Positions 54,004-63,495 of a DNA stretch of 64,000 nt are shown here, in pieces (positions within the stretch are counted from its first letter, which is position 1; every line of letters begins with the position of its first letter). The position numbers and the translations under genes were made by a program. The stretch is taken from positions 492,493 through 556,492 of the forward strand of contig NZ_NEHW01000003.1 in the NCBI RefSeq assembly GCF_002112505.1, in the 5' to 3' direction. Source of the stretch: Pseudomonas sp. R28(2017) (GTDB taxonomy: Bacteria > Pseudomonadota > Gammaproteobacteria > Pseudomonadales > Pseudomonadaceae). Under the pieces are notes generated by a model. It did no database searches. It worked only from the letters and a program-made list of their open reading frames with translations, and had not been told where the DNA came from.

Positions 54004-57000
54004 ATGCTCGATGAACGCCTCGCCCACAGGCCCATCGATTTTGATCAGTCGATCGACGAGGACTGGTTGAATCGTTGCGACATCACGCAACTGGGCCAGG
54101 AAGGCGACCTCAGCTACTTCCGCCTGCATGACCCTGCCACCCGCCAGGCCTGGATCGCCGTGCGCGCCCCGGTCGAGGCACCTGCAGCCTGCCAGCGCCT
54201 GGAACGTGACTACCGCCTGCAACTGGACCCACAATGGGCCGTGATCCCGACGGCCTTCGTCCGCTCCGCCGAGGGGCCGTTGCTGGTGTACCCTACCGGC
54301 CGCTCCATTGCCGACCTGATTACCCAGGGCCCGATCGGCCTAGGGCCATTCCTCGACATCGCGGTAAACGCCGCCAACGCCCTGGCCCTGGCCCACGAAC
54401 ACAATGTGCTGCACGGTGCGCTGCAACCGCAGCATGTGTGCCTGCAACCGAACCATCGGGTACGCCTGGGCTGTTTTCGGGCCGACACGCCAGAGCTGAT
54501 CAGCGCTCAGGGCAGCGCGCTCGGCAACTGGGCCTATCTGGCGCCGGAGCAGATCTGCCCCCACGGCAGCAGCAGCGACCGGCGCAGCGATATCTATGCC
54601 TTGGGCGCGATCCTCTACCAGCTGCTGCTGGGCGAACTCCCGCTGGCCGGGCGCGATACCCAGCACTGGCGCCAGCTGCATGCCGGCGTTCAACCCCGCG
54701 CTGCCTGCGAGGTCGACAGCCAGGTACCACAGCCGCTGAGCGGGATCCTGGCCAAGGCGCTGGCCAAGGAGCCCGACGCCCGCTACCAGAGTGCGCGAGC
54801 CCTGACAGTGGACCTGGCCCACTGCCAACGGCAATGGGCCGCCGGCAAGCCCATCGCCGCCTTCGAGCCCGGGTGCGCCGATCCCGTTTCGCCCAGCCGT
54901 GAGCGCCTGTATGGACGCAGCGCCGAGCAGAAGGTCATCGCCTTGCTGCTCAAGGCCATGCGCCGAGACAGCAAGCCTCAGGTCCTGTTCGTCAACGGCG
55001 CTGCCGGCATGGGTAAATCGAGCCTGGTCGAGGCGTCGCTCAAGGCCAATGCCGAAGGCTACTGGGCTATCGGCACGTGCAACGGCCAGGAGCAGGCCGT
55101 GCCTTATGCGCCATGGGTCGAGATCCTCCGCTCGCTGACCACCCAGCTGCTGGCCAAGAACCGCCAGGCTCTCGACACCTTGCGCCGCGAAATCCTGCGC
55201 CGCCTCAAATGCCACGGGCGGCTACTTGGCCAGTTGGCGCCTGACCTGCAACTGGTCCTCGGCCCCCTGCCCGACATGCCGGAGAAACCTACCCGCCTTG
55301 CGCTGCAGAAGGAACAGCAGGCGGTCATCGCGTTCCTGCAGGTGTTCAGCCGCCCGGGCCACCCGCTGGTGTTGTTTTTCGATGACCTGCAGTGGGCTGA
55401 TGATGCCAGCCGGCAGTTGCTGGCACAGCTGCTCGCCTCTCAACCCGGCAACCTGTTGCTCGTCTTCGCCCGGCGCGATGACAAGCAAAACGCCAGTAAG
55501 ACGCTTGCCACGCCGGCAACGCTGGGCAGTACCACACTGAACCTGCGTCCACTGGCTGTCGGCGCAGTCACCGAGCTTATCGGCGAGCGCTACCACGTCA
55601 GCCCTGACGAGGCTTCGCAGGTTGCCGAACTGGTGCATGACAAGACCGCTGGCAACCCGTTCTTCATCAACCAGATACTCAGGGCCATGGTCGAGGACCG
55701 GCTGTTTACCTTCGATACCCAGGCCATGCGCTGGTCGTGGTGCCTGAAGGCCGTGGCCCGGCACCGCTATTCCGATAATGTCGCCGACCTGATGATCCAC
55801 CGCCTGGCCCGCCTGCCAATGCCCCAGCGCGAAGTGCTGCGCATCGCCAGCGCGGCAGGCAGCCGGTGCGATGAGCGCCTGCTGCGGCGCCTGCTTGCGC
55901 CTTTGTCGGGCGAGCAACTGAAGGCCATGGTTGAAGCGGGTTTCCTGCTACCTGGCCAGAAAGGCCTGGGCTTCGCCCATGACCGGGTGATGGAAGCCGC
56001 CTACGAACTCACCCCTGCGCGTGATCGCGCCCAACTGCATACCAGCATTGCCAAAGCCATGTTCCAGGCTTGGCGCAGCGACTTGCAGGAGGCCGTGTTC
56101 GAGATCGCCAACCAGCTGCAACGCGCCAACCCACGCGGGTTTGCAACGGATGAGCAGGAAGTTTTCCTGCAGCTTCTGCATGACGCAGCGTTGCGCTCGC
56201 GCGACAGCGGCGCCTACGAACAGGCTGCGGACTACCTGCATACGTCCGAGCAGCTGTTGCACCTGGGTGCCACTGCACAAAGCCACGCCACACATGCCTT
56301 TGCCAACGCCTGCCTGGCTGCCGAGTGCGACATGCAACTGTCGCGCATGGCCGAAGCCCAAGGGTGGCTGACGGCATGCCGCCAGCGCGCGGGCTCGGCG
56401 CTGGACCAGGCGCGGGTTTGCCGGCTGCAGGCGCGCTTGCACACATTGCGCGGCGAATACCAGGCCGCCATCAGCAGCGCCGCCGCCGGCCTCGAACTGC
56501 TGGGTATCAACCTGGCCCGCGGTGTCGACCCGCAACAGGTTCACGCCTGCCATGCCAAGATTCAGACCCTGATCGAGGCGAAAGGCCGCCATTGCCTGGC
56601 GTCGCTGCCTCGTGCCGATTCGGAGCAAGTGACGGTCGCGATCAGCCTGCTGGCCACCCTGTCCTCATCATTCTTCGTGCAGGACGATATCGGCTTCCTG
56701 CACCTGGGCAAGCTCATGGAACTGTCGCTGCTGCACGGCGTGGCCCCTGGCAGCACCTATGGCCTTGCGTGGTACGGGGTGATGATCGCCGAGCGCTTCG
56801 GTAGCTACCACGACGGCCATGCCTGCTGCCTGGCTGCGCTCAAGCTGATCGAGCGGTACGGCTTCGAGACCGACCTCACCAGCGCCCTGCTGGCCCTTGA
56901 CCAGGTCAGCGCCTGGACCTCGCCCATCGAATTCGCCCGCCACACCGCGCTGGAGGCGGTAGAGTCGACGCGCTTGAGCGGCGACCAGGCCATGGCCTGC

Positions 57001-59052
57001 TATGCCTGCAACCATCTGGTTTCCGACTCGCTGTTCATGGGCCGTTATCTGCCGGAAGTGGCCGAAGAGGTGGAACAAGGCCTGGCTACCGTTCGCCATT
57101 ACGGCTACAGCGATATCGAGCAGATACTGCAGGCCCAGCAGGCATTCGTGGCCAACCTGAGTGGTGTACCCTGCACGGCCTCGCCCGCGCCGGTGAACTC
57201 GCCCACCACGCTGTTCTTCCGGCACCTGTTCAGCGGCATGTCAGCCTTCTACCTGGGCAATATCCCGCAAGCCATGCACAGCCTTGGCGCCGCCGGCGAC
57301 AACGCCTGGGCGGCACCGGCGCACATCAACCTGGCGGACTATCACCTGTTCCACGGCCTTGCCCTCGGCAGCCCGGAAGCCCCCGGCAGCCTTGCTGACA
57401 AACTGGCCGAGCTGCAGGCCCTGCGCGAGCGTTTCGGCCACTGGGCCGGCTTCAATCCGGTGACGTTCCGCAACAAGCTGCTGCTGATCGAAGGTGTGAT
57501 CGCCAAGCTCGAAGGCGACGGCCTGGCGGCCATCCGTTGCTTCGACCAGGCGCAGATCGCCGCCACCGCCGCCGGCTTCATCCACGAGCAGGCCCTGGCC
57601 CACGAACAGCTGGCCGAGGTGTGCATCCCCAGCGGCCTGATCTCCGGTGCCAACCTGCACCTGCGCATTGCCCGCGACTGCTTTCATATCTGGGGGGCGA
57701 CCGGCAAGGTGCACCAGCTGGAGGCCTTGCACCCGTTCTTGCGCACGCAATCCGTCCAGGAGACCTCGCGCTCCACCCAACAGGCCAGGCTGGACCTGGA
57801 AGCCGGCATCGAGGCGGCCCGGGCGTTGTCCGAGGAAGTGCTGCTCGAAGGCTTGATCGAGACACTGATGGGACACCTCACCCAGCATTCCGGCGCCGAC
57901 CACGGTGCGTTGCTGATCGTCAGTGGTGCCGAGTTCCAGATGGCTGCGCTCGCCTACATCGACGATGCCGGGCTGCACGTAAGCATGGACAACTGCCAGA
58001 AGTTCATGACCCAGGCGCCGCTGTCGATCATCAACGCCACCATGCGCACCAAGAAACCGTTGGTGCTCAATGACGCCCTGGGCGATTGCCCCGAGGCCTT
58101 CCGCCAGGAGCTGCACGCGCGCAACGCACGCTCGGTGCTGTGCCTGCCGCTGGTGATCCAGGGCGTGCTGATCGGCCTGGTGTATCTGGAAAACCGCCTG
58201 GTGCCGAACCTGTTCGGCAGCCAGCGCCTGGCCATGCTGGAGATCCTCGCCTCCCAGGCCGCCGTGTCGTTGCAGACGGCCAAGTTCTATACGCGCCTGG
58301 CCGAAGACAACCAGGCCCGTGCCCAGATGGAAGCGGAACTGCGCCGATCGCGCGCCGAACTTGCACGCAGTGCGCACCTGCAGGTGATGAACGAGTTGTC
58401 GGCGTCCATCGCCCACGAGATCAGCCAGCCACTGCTGGGTATCGCCTCCAATGCCGCGGCCAGCCTGCGTTGGCTCAAGCGCGCGGAACCCAACCTGAAA
58501 GAGGCGATTGCCGGGCTGGAAGACATACGCAATGACAGCGAACGTGCTGCCAACATCGTCCGCGCACTTCGCTCGTTGGCCAAGCAGTCGCCTATGCAGC
58601 TCAAGCCGGTCAAGGTCGACGAGCTGATTCGCGAGGTGCTGCGCCTGACCTCGGCCGATGCCGCCAAGTACGTGGTCGATGTGCAGACGCAGTTGCAGCC
58701 AGGGGTGTGCGTGATGGCCGATCCGGTGCAGCTGCAGCAACTGGTATTCAACCTGATCACCAATGCGCTGGAGGCGCTGACGGGGTATCGCAGTGATGGC
58801 GTGTTGCGGATTGCGTCTGTCGTTGCCGGGAATGTGGTCGAGATCTGCGTGGACGACAACGGGCCCGGCATTGCGGCGGATGAGCGGGAGCGGGTGTTTG
58901 ACGCGTTCCATACCACCAAGGACGCTGGTCTGGGGATGGGGCTGGCAATATGCAGCTCGGTGGTCCAGGCCCATGGCGGGCGGTTGCAGGCGTTGGCGTC
59001 GGAGTATGGCGGGTGCCGGATTCGTTTCACTCTGCCTTTGAGCAATTCATAG
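54004..59052 (+). CDS. hybrid sensor: pseudokinase, AAA ATPase, GAF, histidine kinase
   Basis: 1682 residues, cytoplasmic. Residues about 20-270 have a Ser/Thr kinase fold, but the catalytic loop reads H137-G-A-L-Q-P-Q-H, replacing Asp, Lys and Asn; the DFG position is LGCFR, and no VAIK Lys is visible (IAVRAP). Residues 300-600 are an AAA/STAND ATPase, Walker A GMGKSS (K338), Walker B LVLFFDDLQWAD. Residues 700-1260 are helical/TPR-like. Residues 1280-1430 are a GAF domain; HisKA H-box ASIAHEISQPLLG has H1471; the HATPase has N-box NLITNALEAL, DDNGPGI and GLGMGLAI. No receiver domain, so phosphate goes to the divergent response regulators. Start ATG follows AGGGGG. Confidence 0.9.
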   Translation: MLDERLAHRPIDFDQSIDEDWLNRCDITQLGQEGDLSYFRLHDPATRQAWIAVRAPVEAPAACQRLERDYRLQLDPQWAVIPTAFVRSAEGPLLVYPTGRSIADLITQGPIGLGPFLDIAVNAANALALAHEHNVLHGALQPQHVCLQPNHRVRLGCFRADTPELISAQGSALGNWAYLAPEQICPHGSSSDRRSDIYALGAILYQLLLGELPLAGRDTQHWRQLHAGVQPRAACEVDSQVPQPLSGILAKALAKEPDARYQSARALTVDLAHCQRQWAAGKPIAAFEPGCADPVSPSRERLYGRSAEQKVIALLLKAMRRDSKPQVLFVNGAAGMGKSSLVEASLKANAEGYWAIGTCNGQEQAVPYAPWVEILRSLTTQLLAKNRQALDTLRREILRRLKCHGRLLGQLAPDLQLVLGPLPDMPEKPTRLALQKEQQAVIAFLQVFSRPGHPLVLFFDDLQWADDASRQLLAQLLASQPGNLLLVFARRDDKQNASKTLATPATLGSTTLNLRPLAVGAVTELIGERYHVSPDEASQVAELVHDKTAGNPFFINQILRAMVEDRLFTFDTQAMRWSWCLKAVARHRYSDNVADLMIHRLARLPMPQREVLRIASAAGSRCDERLLRRLLAPLSGEQLKAMVEAGFLLPGQKGLGFAHDRVMEAAYELTPARDRAQLHTSIAKAMFQAWRSDLQEAVFEIANQLQRANPRGFATDEQEVFLQLLHDAALRSRDSGAYEQAADYLHTSEQLLHLGATAQSHATHAFANACLAAECDMQLSRMAEAQGWLTACRQRAGSALDQARVCRLQARLHTLRGEYQAAISSAAAGLELLGINLARGVDPQQVHACHAKIQTLIEAKGRHCLASLPRADSEQVTVAISLLATLSSSFFVQDDIGFLHLGKLMELSLLHGVAPGSTYGLAWYGVMIAERFGSYHDGHACCLAALKLIERYGFETDLTSALLALDQVSAWTSPIEFARHTALEAVESTRLSGDQAMACYACNHLVSDSLFMGRYLPEVAEEVEQGLATVRHYGYSDIEQILQAQQAFVANLSGVPCTASPAPVNSPTTLFFRHLFSGMSAFYLGNIPQAMHSLGAAGDNAWAAPAHINLADYHLFHGLALGSPEAPGSLADKLAELQALRERFGHWAGFNPVTFRNKLLLIEGVIAKLEGDGLAAIRCFDQAQIAATAAGFIHEQALAHEQLAEVCIPSGLISGANLHLRIARDCFHIWGATGKVHQLEALHPFLRTQSVQETSRSTQQARLDLEAGIEAARALSEEVLLEGLIETLMGHLTQHSGADHGALLIVSGAEFQMAALAYIDDAGLHVSMDNCQKFMTQAPLSIINATMRTKKPLVLNDALGDCPEAFRQELHARNARSVLCLPLVIQGVLIGLVYLENRLVPNLFGSQRLAMLEILASQAAVSLQTAKFYTRLAEDNQARAQMEAELRRSRAELARSAHLQVMNELSASIAHEISQPLLGIASNAAASLRWLKRAEPNLKEAIAGLEDIRNDSERAANIVRALRSLAKQSPMQLKPVKVDELIREVLRLTSADAAKYVVDVQTQLQPGVCVMADPVQLQQLVFNLITNALEALTGYRSDGVLRIASVVAGNVVEICVDDNGPGIAADERERVFDAFHTTKDAGLGMGLAICSSVVQAHGGRLQALASEYGGCRIRFTLPLSNS

Positions 59053-59058
59053 CCGGTA

Positions 59059-59098
59059 CCGGCCTCTTCGCGGGCAAGTCGGGGCGCCGAAGAGGCCA
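59059..59098. repeat. partial REP element
   Basis: ACCGGCCTCTTCGCGGGCAAG followed by diverged sequence GTCGGGGCGCCGAAGAGGCC; the right half has lost the CCCGCTCCCACAGG part. Confidence 0.65.
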
Positions 59099-59111
59099 AT
59101 ACGGGTTTACC

Positions 59112-59738
59112 TCAGCGAGCGCTTAGCGCCGCATAGCTGTTCATCAGGTTGCGGTAGTTGGGAATCCGCTGCGACAGCAGGTTACCCAGCCCTTCGATGT
59201 CGTTGCGCCAGTCACGGTGCAACTCACAGGCCACCGAGAACCAGTTCATCATCTGTGCTCCCGCCTGGGTCATGCGCACCCACGCCGCCTGCTGCACGGT
59301 TTCGTTGAAGGTGCCCGAAGCATCGGTCACCACGAACACTTCAAAGCCTTCAGCCAGCGCCGACAGGGTCGGGAACGCCACGCACACATCGGTCACCACG
59401 CCGGCGATGATCAGCTGCTTGCGGCCGGTGGCCTTGATCGCCTTGACGAAGTCTTCGTTGTCCCAGGCGTTGATCTGGCCTGGGCGAGCGATGTACGGCG
59501 CGTCCGGGAACATCTCTTTGAGCTCTGGCACCAGCGGGCCGTTGGGGCCTTGTTCGAAGCTGGTGGTGAGAATGGTCGGCAGGCCGAAGAACTTGGCCAG
59601 GTCGCCCAGGGCAAGGACGTTGTTCTTGAACTCGTTGGGCGAGAAGTCCTGCACCAGCGAGATCAGGCCGGTCTGGTGGTCGACCAGCAGCACCACGGCG
59701 TCGTCTTTGTTCAGGCGCTTGTAATCAGGTTGGCTCAT
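59112..59738 (-). CDS. YcaC-type isochorismatase-like hydrolase
   Basis: 208 residues, the YcaC length. Cysteine-hydrolase triad: Asp in VVLLVDHQTGL, Lys in AIKATGRKQLIIAG, and catalytic Cys in GVVTDVCVAFPTLSALAEG. Substrates of YcaC are unknown. Start ATG 59738 preceded by AAGGAGTCACCCCC; the longer frame has no ribosome site. Regulator genes of the AraC family follow in both strands. Confidence 0.92.
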   Translation of the reverse strand: MSQPDYKRLNKDDAVVLLVDHQTGLISLVQDFSPNEFKNNVLALGDLAKFFGLPTILTTSFEQGPNGPLVPELKEMFPDAPYIARPGQINAWDNEDFVKAIKATGRKQLIIAGVVTDVCVAFPTLSALAEGFEVFVVTDASGTFNETVQQAAWVRMTQAGAQMMNWFSVACELHRDWRNDIEGLGNLLSQRIPNYRNLMNSYAALSAR

Positions 59739-59823
59739 GGGGGTGACTCCTTGGGTTGGGAAAACGGGCCGGGGCTCATTCAAGGGCTTATCCCGAGGGG
59801 TTATACCGGCGGATAGAATCGGC

Positions 59824-60186
59824 TTAAGGATGGGCCTGCGCCTGGCGCCAGGCCTTGGGCGGCTGGCCGACCAGGCGGCTGAAGGCACGGGTGAAATGGG
59901 CCTGGTCGCAGAAGCCGCACTCCAGGCTCACGTGGGTGATCGGTACCTCGGTGGCGAGCAGGCGCTTGGCCTTTTCCATGCGTGCCAGCAGGCGCCAGGC
60001 CTGGGGCGAGAGGCCGGTGTTGACCTTGAAGGCGCGGGAGAAATGGCTGCGGGTGAGGTTGCACAGCGCAGAGACCTCGATGATCGACAGCGAGCTGCGC
60101 AGCATCAGTTCCTTGGCTTGGCGCAGCCGCGCAGGCGTCAGTGCGCCGGGCGTTGGCAGTGCCTCATGGGGCGTCCCAGGGTGCAT
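59824..60186 (-). CDS. short AraC-family regulator (HTH domain only)
   Basis: 120 residues comprising just the two-HTH AraC domain (LRQAKELMLRSSLSIIEVSALCNLTRSHFSRAFKVNTGLSPQAW and RLLATEVPITHVSLECGFCDQAHFTRAFSRLVGQ). No ligand domain, like SoxS or MarA. ATG 60186 follows AGGAGA. It lies upstream of the ycaC-like gene on the same strand with an 85-base gap and may control it. Confidence 0.9.
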   Translation of the reverse strand: MHPGTPHEALPTPGALTPARLRQAKELMLRSSLSIIEVSALCNLTRSHFSRAFKVNTGLSPQAWRLLARMEKAKRLLATEVPITHVSLECGFCDQAHFTRAFSRLVGQPPKAWRQAQAHP

Positions 60187-60366
60187 GGCGACTCTCCTGT
60201 TCAATGCAGAAAGTCTCGCCGTCGGCACGTGACAAAGTCCTGAGCCAAACCTGAATTGTTGTTAATTGTGCGTTGCTGGCCCTGGCCTTTTGGCCGATAC
60301 CCTAAGATGCGTTTCGTATTCAGCTTCAGGCCGCTGCTGGCGGCCGGCATTCAAGGCGATAGAGGT

Positions 60367-61341
60367 ATGCAGGAAAAACACGCTCGACGCACCGTGGCCA
60401 TGGTGCTGTTCAACGATGTGCTGTTGCTGGATGTGACTGGGCCGATGGACGCCTTTGCCATTGCCAACCGCTTCTTGCCTGAAGATGAACACTACCGGCT
60501 GCTCACGGTGGCCGAAGACCAGAGCCCGATTCGCGGCTCGTGCGGCCTGCGGGTCGTGGCCGACCTGAGCCTGGTGGAACTGCCGGGCAGTGTCGACCTG
60601 TTGCTGGTGCCAGGCGGGCCAGGTGCCTATGACGTCGCCTTGCCGCAAGTGGAGCGCTGGTTGCCCGAGGCCGTACGCGGCGCCAGGCGCTTCGGCGCAA
60701 TCTGCACCGGGGTGTTCCTGCTCGGGCGCGCCGGGTTGCTCGGTGGCTATCGCTGCACCACCCACTGGAACTACGTGGAGCGGCTGGCACAGGCGTTTCC
60801 CGAAGCCAAGGTCGAGACCGAGCAGATCTACGTGATGGACCGCGACCTGATCACCTCCGGCGGCATCACGGCGGGCATCGACCTGGCGCTGGCCATCGTC
60901 GCCGAAGACCACGGCAAGGCGCTGGCCCTGGAAGTCGCCAAGGTGCTGCTGGTGGCGCGCCACCGCCAGGGCGGGCAGACGCCCTACGGGCCATTGCTGG
61001 CGGCGGTGCCGCGGGACGGCTCGCCGATTGCCCGGGTGCAGGCGTATATCGTCGACCATATCGACCAGGCGTTTACCGTGCAGAAGATGGCCGACCTGGT
61101 GGCCATGAGCGGGCGCAACTTTGCCCGGACCTTTCAGCGCGAGGTCGGCATCACGCCGTTGCAGTACCTGCAGAATGCGCGGATCGACCAGGCGCGCAAG
61201 CTGCTTGAATGCGGCGACCTGCCGTTGAAGGTGGTCGCTGCCCGCTGCGGATTTGGCAGTGACCGGCACATGAGGAAGGTGTTCTGCGAGCGGATCGGCA
61301 TGACACCGGCGCAGTATCGGGCGCAGTTTGGCGGAGGGTGA
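60367..61341 (+). CDS. GlxA-type AraC regulator with DJ-1/PfpI domain
   Basis: 324 residues. Residues 8-200 form a DJ-1/PfpI (class I glutamine-amidotransferase-like) domain: VAMVLFNDVLLLDVTGPMDAF, LLLVPGGPGAYD, AICTGVFLLGRAGLL with the nucleophile-position Cys. Residues 225-320 form an AraC HTH domain (FTVQKMADLVAMSGRNFARTFQREVGITPLQYLQ). ATG 60367 follows AGAGGT. Ligand unknown; divergent from the short AraC gene. Confidence 0.9.
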   Translation: MQEKHARRTVAMVLFNDVLLLDVTGPMDAFAIANRFLPEDEHYRLLTVAEDQSPIRGSCGLRVVADLSLVELPGSVDLLLVPGGPGAYDVALPQVERWLPEAVRGARRFGAICTGVFLLGRAGLLGGYRCTTHWNYVERLAQAFPEAKVETEQIYVMDRDLITSGGITAGIDLALAIVAEDHGKALALEVAKVLLVARHRQGGQTPYGPLLAAVPRDGSPIARVQAYIVDHIDQAFTVQKMADLVAMSGRNFARTFQREVGITPLQYLQNARIDQARKLLECGDLPLKVVAARCGFGSDRHMRKVFCERIGMTPAQYRAQFGGG

Positions 61342-61465
61342 GCCTGTCAACCAATTCGGGACAATGTTTCTTCCCGGGAGCAGATTGTCTGTGTCATGAC
61401 CAACCTCCAGAATGGTCCGCCAAACTGTTCAAACGCTGCCCCGGCAGCTCATGGAGTACGAGCCA

Positions 61466-63253
61466 ATGCCACACGAAGGCAGCCTTCTGCAAACCGCGGT
61501 GATCTTTCTGCTCGCCGCAGTCGTCGCCGTCCCCCTGGCCAAGCGCCTGCAACTGGGGGCTGTGATCGGTTACCTGCTCGCGGGCGTGGCCATCGGCCCG
61601 CAGGCCCTGGGCCTGATCCGCGACACCGAAAGCGTCGCGCACATCTCCGAACTGGGCGTGGTCCTGCTGCTGTTCATCATTGGCCTTGAGCTGTCGCCCA
61701 AGCGCCTGTGGCTGATGCGCAAATCGGTGTTCGGCGTCGGCACCGCCCAGGTGCTGCTGACCGGCGCGGTGATCGGCGCCATCGCCCTGTTCGGCTTCGG
61801 CCAGTCGCTGCCGGCAGCCGTCGTGCTCGGCCTCGGCCTGGCGCTGTCGTCCACCGCCCTCGGCCTGCAGAGCCTGGCCGAAAGCAAGCAGCTCAACGCG
61901 CCCCATGGCCGCCTGGCGTTCGCCATCCTGCTGTTCCAGGACATCGCCGCGATCCCGCTGATCGCCCTGGTCCCGCTGCTGGCCGCCAGCGGCCCGGACA
62001 CCAGCCACGGCGACAGCCTGCAACACGGCCTCAAGGTGTTCGCCAGCATCGCCGTGGTCATCATCGGTGGCCGCTACCTGCTACGCCCGGTGTTCCGCAC
62101 CGTGGCCCGCACCGGCCTGCCGGAAGTGTCCACCGCCACCGCGCTGCTGGTGGTGATCGGCACTGCCTGGCTGATGGAAGAAGCCGGCATTTCCATGGCC
62201 CTGGGCGCCTTCCTCGCCGGCCTGCTGCTGGCCGACTCGGAATACCGCCACGAGCTTGAGTCGCAGATCGAACCGTTCAAGGGCCTGCTGCTGGGGCTGT
62301 TCTTCATCAGCGTCGGCATGGGCGCCAACCTGAGCCTGCTGCTGCAAATGCCACTGGTGCTGCTGGGCCTGACCCTGCTGCTGGTGGCGGTGAAGCTGGC
62401 GTTGCTGATCGGCGTCGGCCGCCTGGCCGGTGGCCTGAACAACGCCAGCGCACTGCGCCTGGGCATGGTGCTGGCAGCCGGTGGCGAGTTCGCCTTCGTG
62501 GTGTTCAAGTTGGGCAAGGACCAGGGCCTGTTCGACACCCAGACCTATGACCTGCTGCTGATGACCATCACCCTGTCGATGGCCATTACCCCGCTGCTGA
62601 TGCTTGGCTGCGCCCGCGCCCTCAAGCGCCCGCAACCGGCGCGGGAAGTGCCCGAGCAGTACAAGACCATCGATGCCGGCACGCCGCGGGCGGTGATCGT
62701 CGGCATGGGCCGCATGGGCCAGATCGTCGCGCGCATACTGCGGGCGCAGAAAATCCCGTTCATTGCCCTGGAGACCTCGGTGGACACCATCGAGATGACG
62801 CGCATGTTCGAACAGGTGCCGGTGTTCTACGGCGACCCGCTGCGCCCCGAGGTGCTGCATGCGGCCAAAGTGGGTGAAGCGGAGTACTTCATCATCACCA
62901 TCGACGACCCTGAAGCCGCGATCCATACCGCTGAACGGGTGAAACGCCAGTACCCGCACCTGAAGGTGCTGGCCCGCGCGCGTAACCGCCAGCATGTGCA
63001 CAAGCTGGCGGATGTGGGCGCCGAACCGATCCGCGAGACGTTCTACTCCAGCCTGGAGATGACCCGCCGTGCGCTGGTCGGGCTGGGCCTGAGCGACGAG
63101 CAGGCAGCGGACCGGATCGAGCGGTTTGCCCAGCACGACGAGGAAGTGCTGGAGGCCCAGGGGCTTGTGCGCGATGACCGGGCCAAGGTGATGCAGACGG
63201 CCAAAGAGGCGCGGGTGGAGTTGGCCCGGTTGTTTGACTCGGATGCGGATTAA
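61466..63253 (+). CDS. CPA2 cation:proton antiporter with TrkA-N domain (KefB/KefC type)
   Basis: 595 residues. About 12-13 transmembrane helices in residues 5-385 (LQTAVIFLLAAVVAVPLAKRLQLGAVIGYLLAGVAIGP, ALSSTALGLQSLAES, LLFQDIAAIPLIAL) and a C-terminal RCK/TrkA-N NAD-binding domain (AVIVGMGRMGQIVARILRAQKIPFIALE). Potassium efflux family; no KefG/KefF ancillary gene adjacent. ATG 61466 follows ATGGAG. Overlaps the convergent HigA-like gene by 4 bases. Confidence 0.93.
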   Translation: MPHEGSLLQTAVIFLLAAVVAVPLAKRLQLGAVIGYLLAGVAIGPQALGLIRDTESVAHISELGVVLLLFIIGLELSPKRLWLMRKSVFGVGTAQVLLTGAVIGAIALFGFGQSLPAAVVLGLGLALSSTALGLQSLAESKQLNAPHGRLAFAILLFQDIAAIPLIALVPLLAASGPDTSHGDSLQHGLKVFASIAVVIIGGRYLLRPVFRTVARTGLPEVSTATALLVVIGTAWLMEEAGISMALGAFLAGLLLADSEYRHELESQIEPFKGLLLGLFFISVGMGANLSLLLQMPLVLLGLTLLLVAVKLALLIGVGRLAGGLNNASALRLGMVLAAGGEFAFVVFKLGKDQGLFDTQTYDLLLMTITLSMAITPLLMLGCARALKRPQPAREVPEQYKTIDAGTPRAVIVGMGRMGQIVARILRAQKIPFIALETSVDTIEMTRMFEQVPVFYGDPLRPEVLHAAKVGEAEYFIITIDDPEAAIHTAERVKRQYPHLKVLARARNRQHVHKLADVGAEPIRETFYSSLEMTRRALVGLGLSDEQAADRIERFAQHDEEVLEAQGLVRDDRAKVMQTAKEARVELARLFDSDAD

Positions 63254-63495
63254 CGCGCTTTCCACTTATCGTGGGCGGCCTGCTCGGCCAGGTATTGGCG
63301 GGCAGCGCCCAAGCCGGCAGCCTCGAGTTTTTGTGCCAGTTCGAGTGAGATTGGCGCATGGCCGCTGAGCACGGCGGCCAGTTGGTCTTGTGGATAATCG
63401 AGCATTTTCGCCAACTGCGCAGTTGTCATGGCGAATTCGGGCATCACATCTTCGCGCAGTGATTCTCCTGGATAGGGAGGGTCAAATTGAGGCAT
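63250..63495 (-). CDS. HigA-like antitoxin (XRE family), orphan
   Basis: 81 residues. HigA-type layout: PPYPGESLREDVMPEFAMTTAQLAKMLDYPQDQLAAVLSGHAPISLELAQKLEAAGLGAARQYLAEQAAHDKW, an XRE helix-turn-helix with the usual PGE-LRE start and AAHDKW end. Preceded by CAGGAGACTTGCC. HigA normally follows higB; the 250 bases upstream on this strand contain no recognisable HigB toxin. Confidence 0.82.
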   Translation of the reverse strand: MPQFDPPYPGESLREDVMPEFAMTTAQLAKMLDYPQDQLAAVLSGHAPISLELAQKLEAAGLGAARQYLAEQAAHDKWKAR

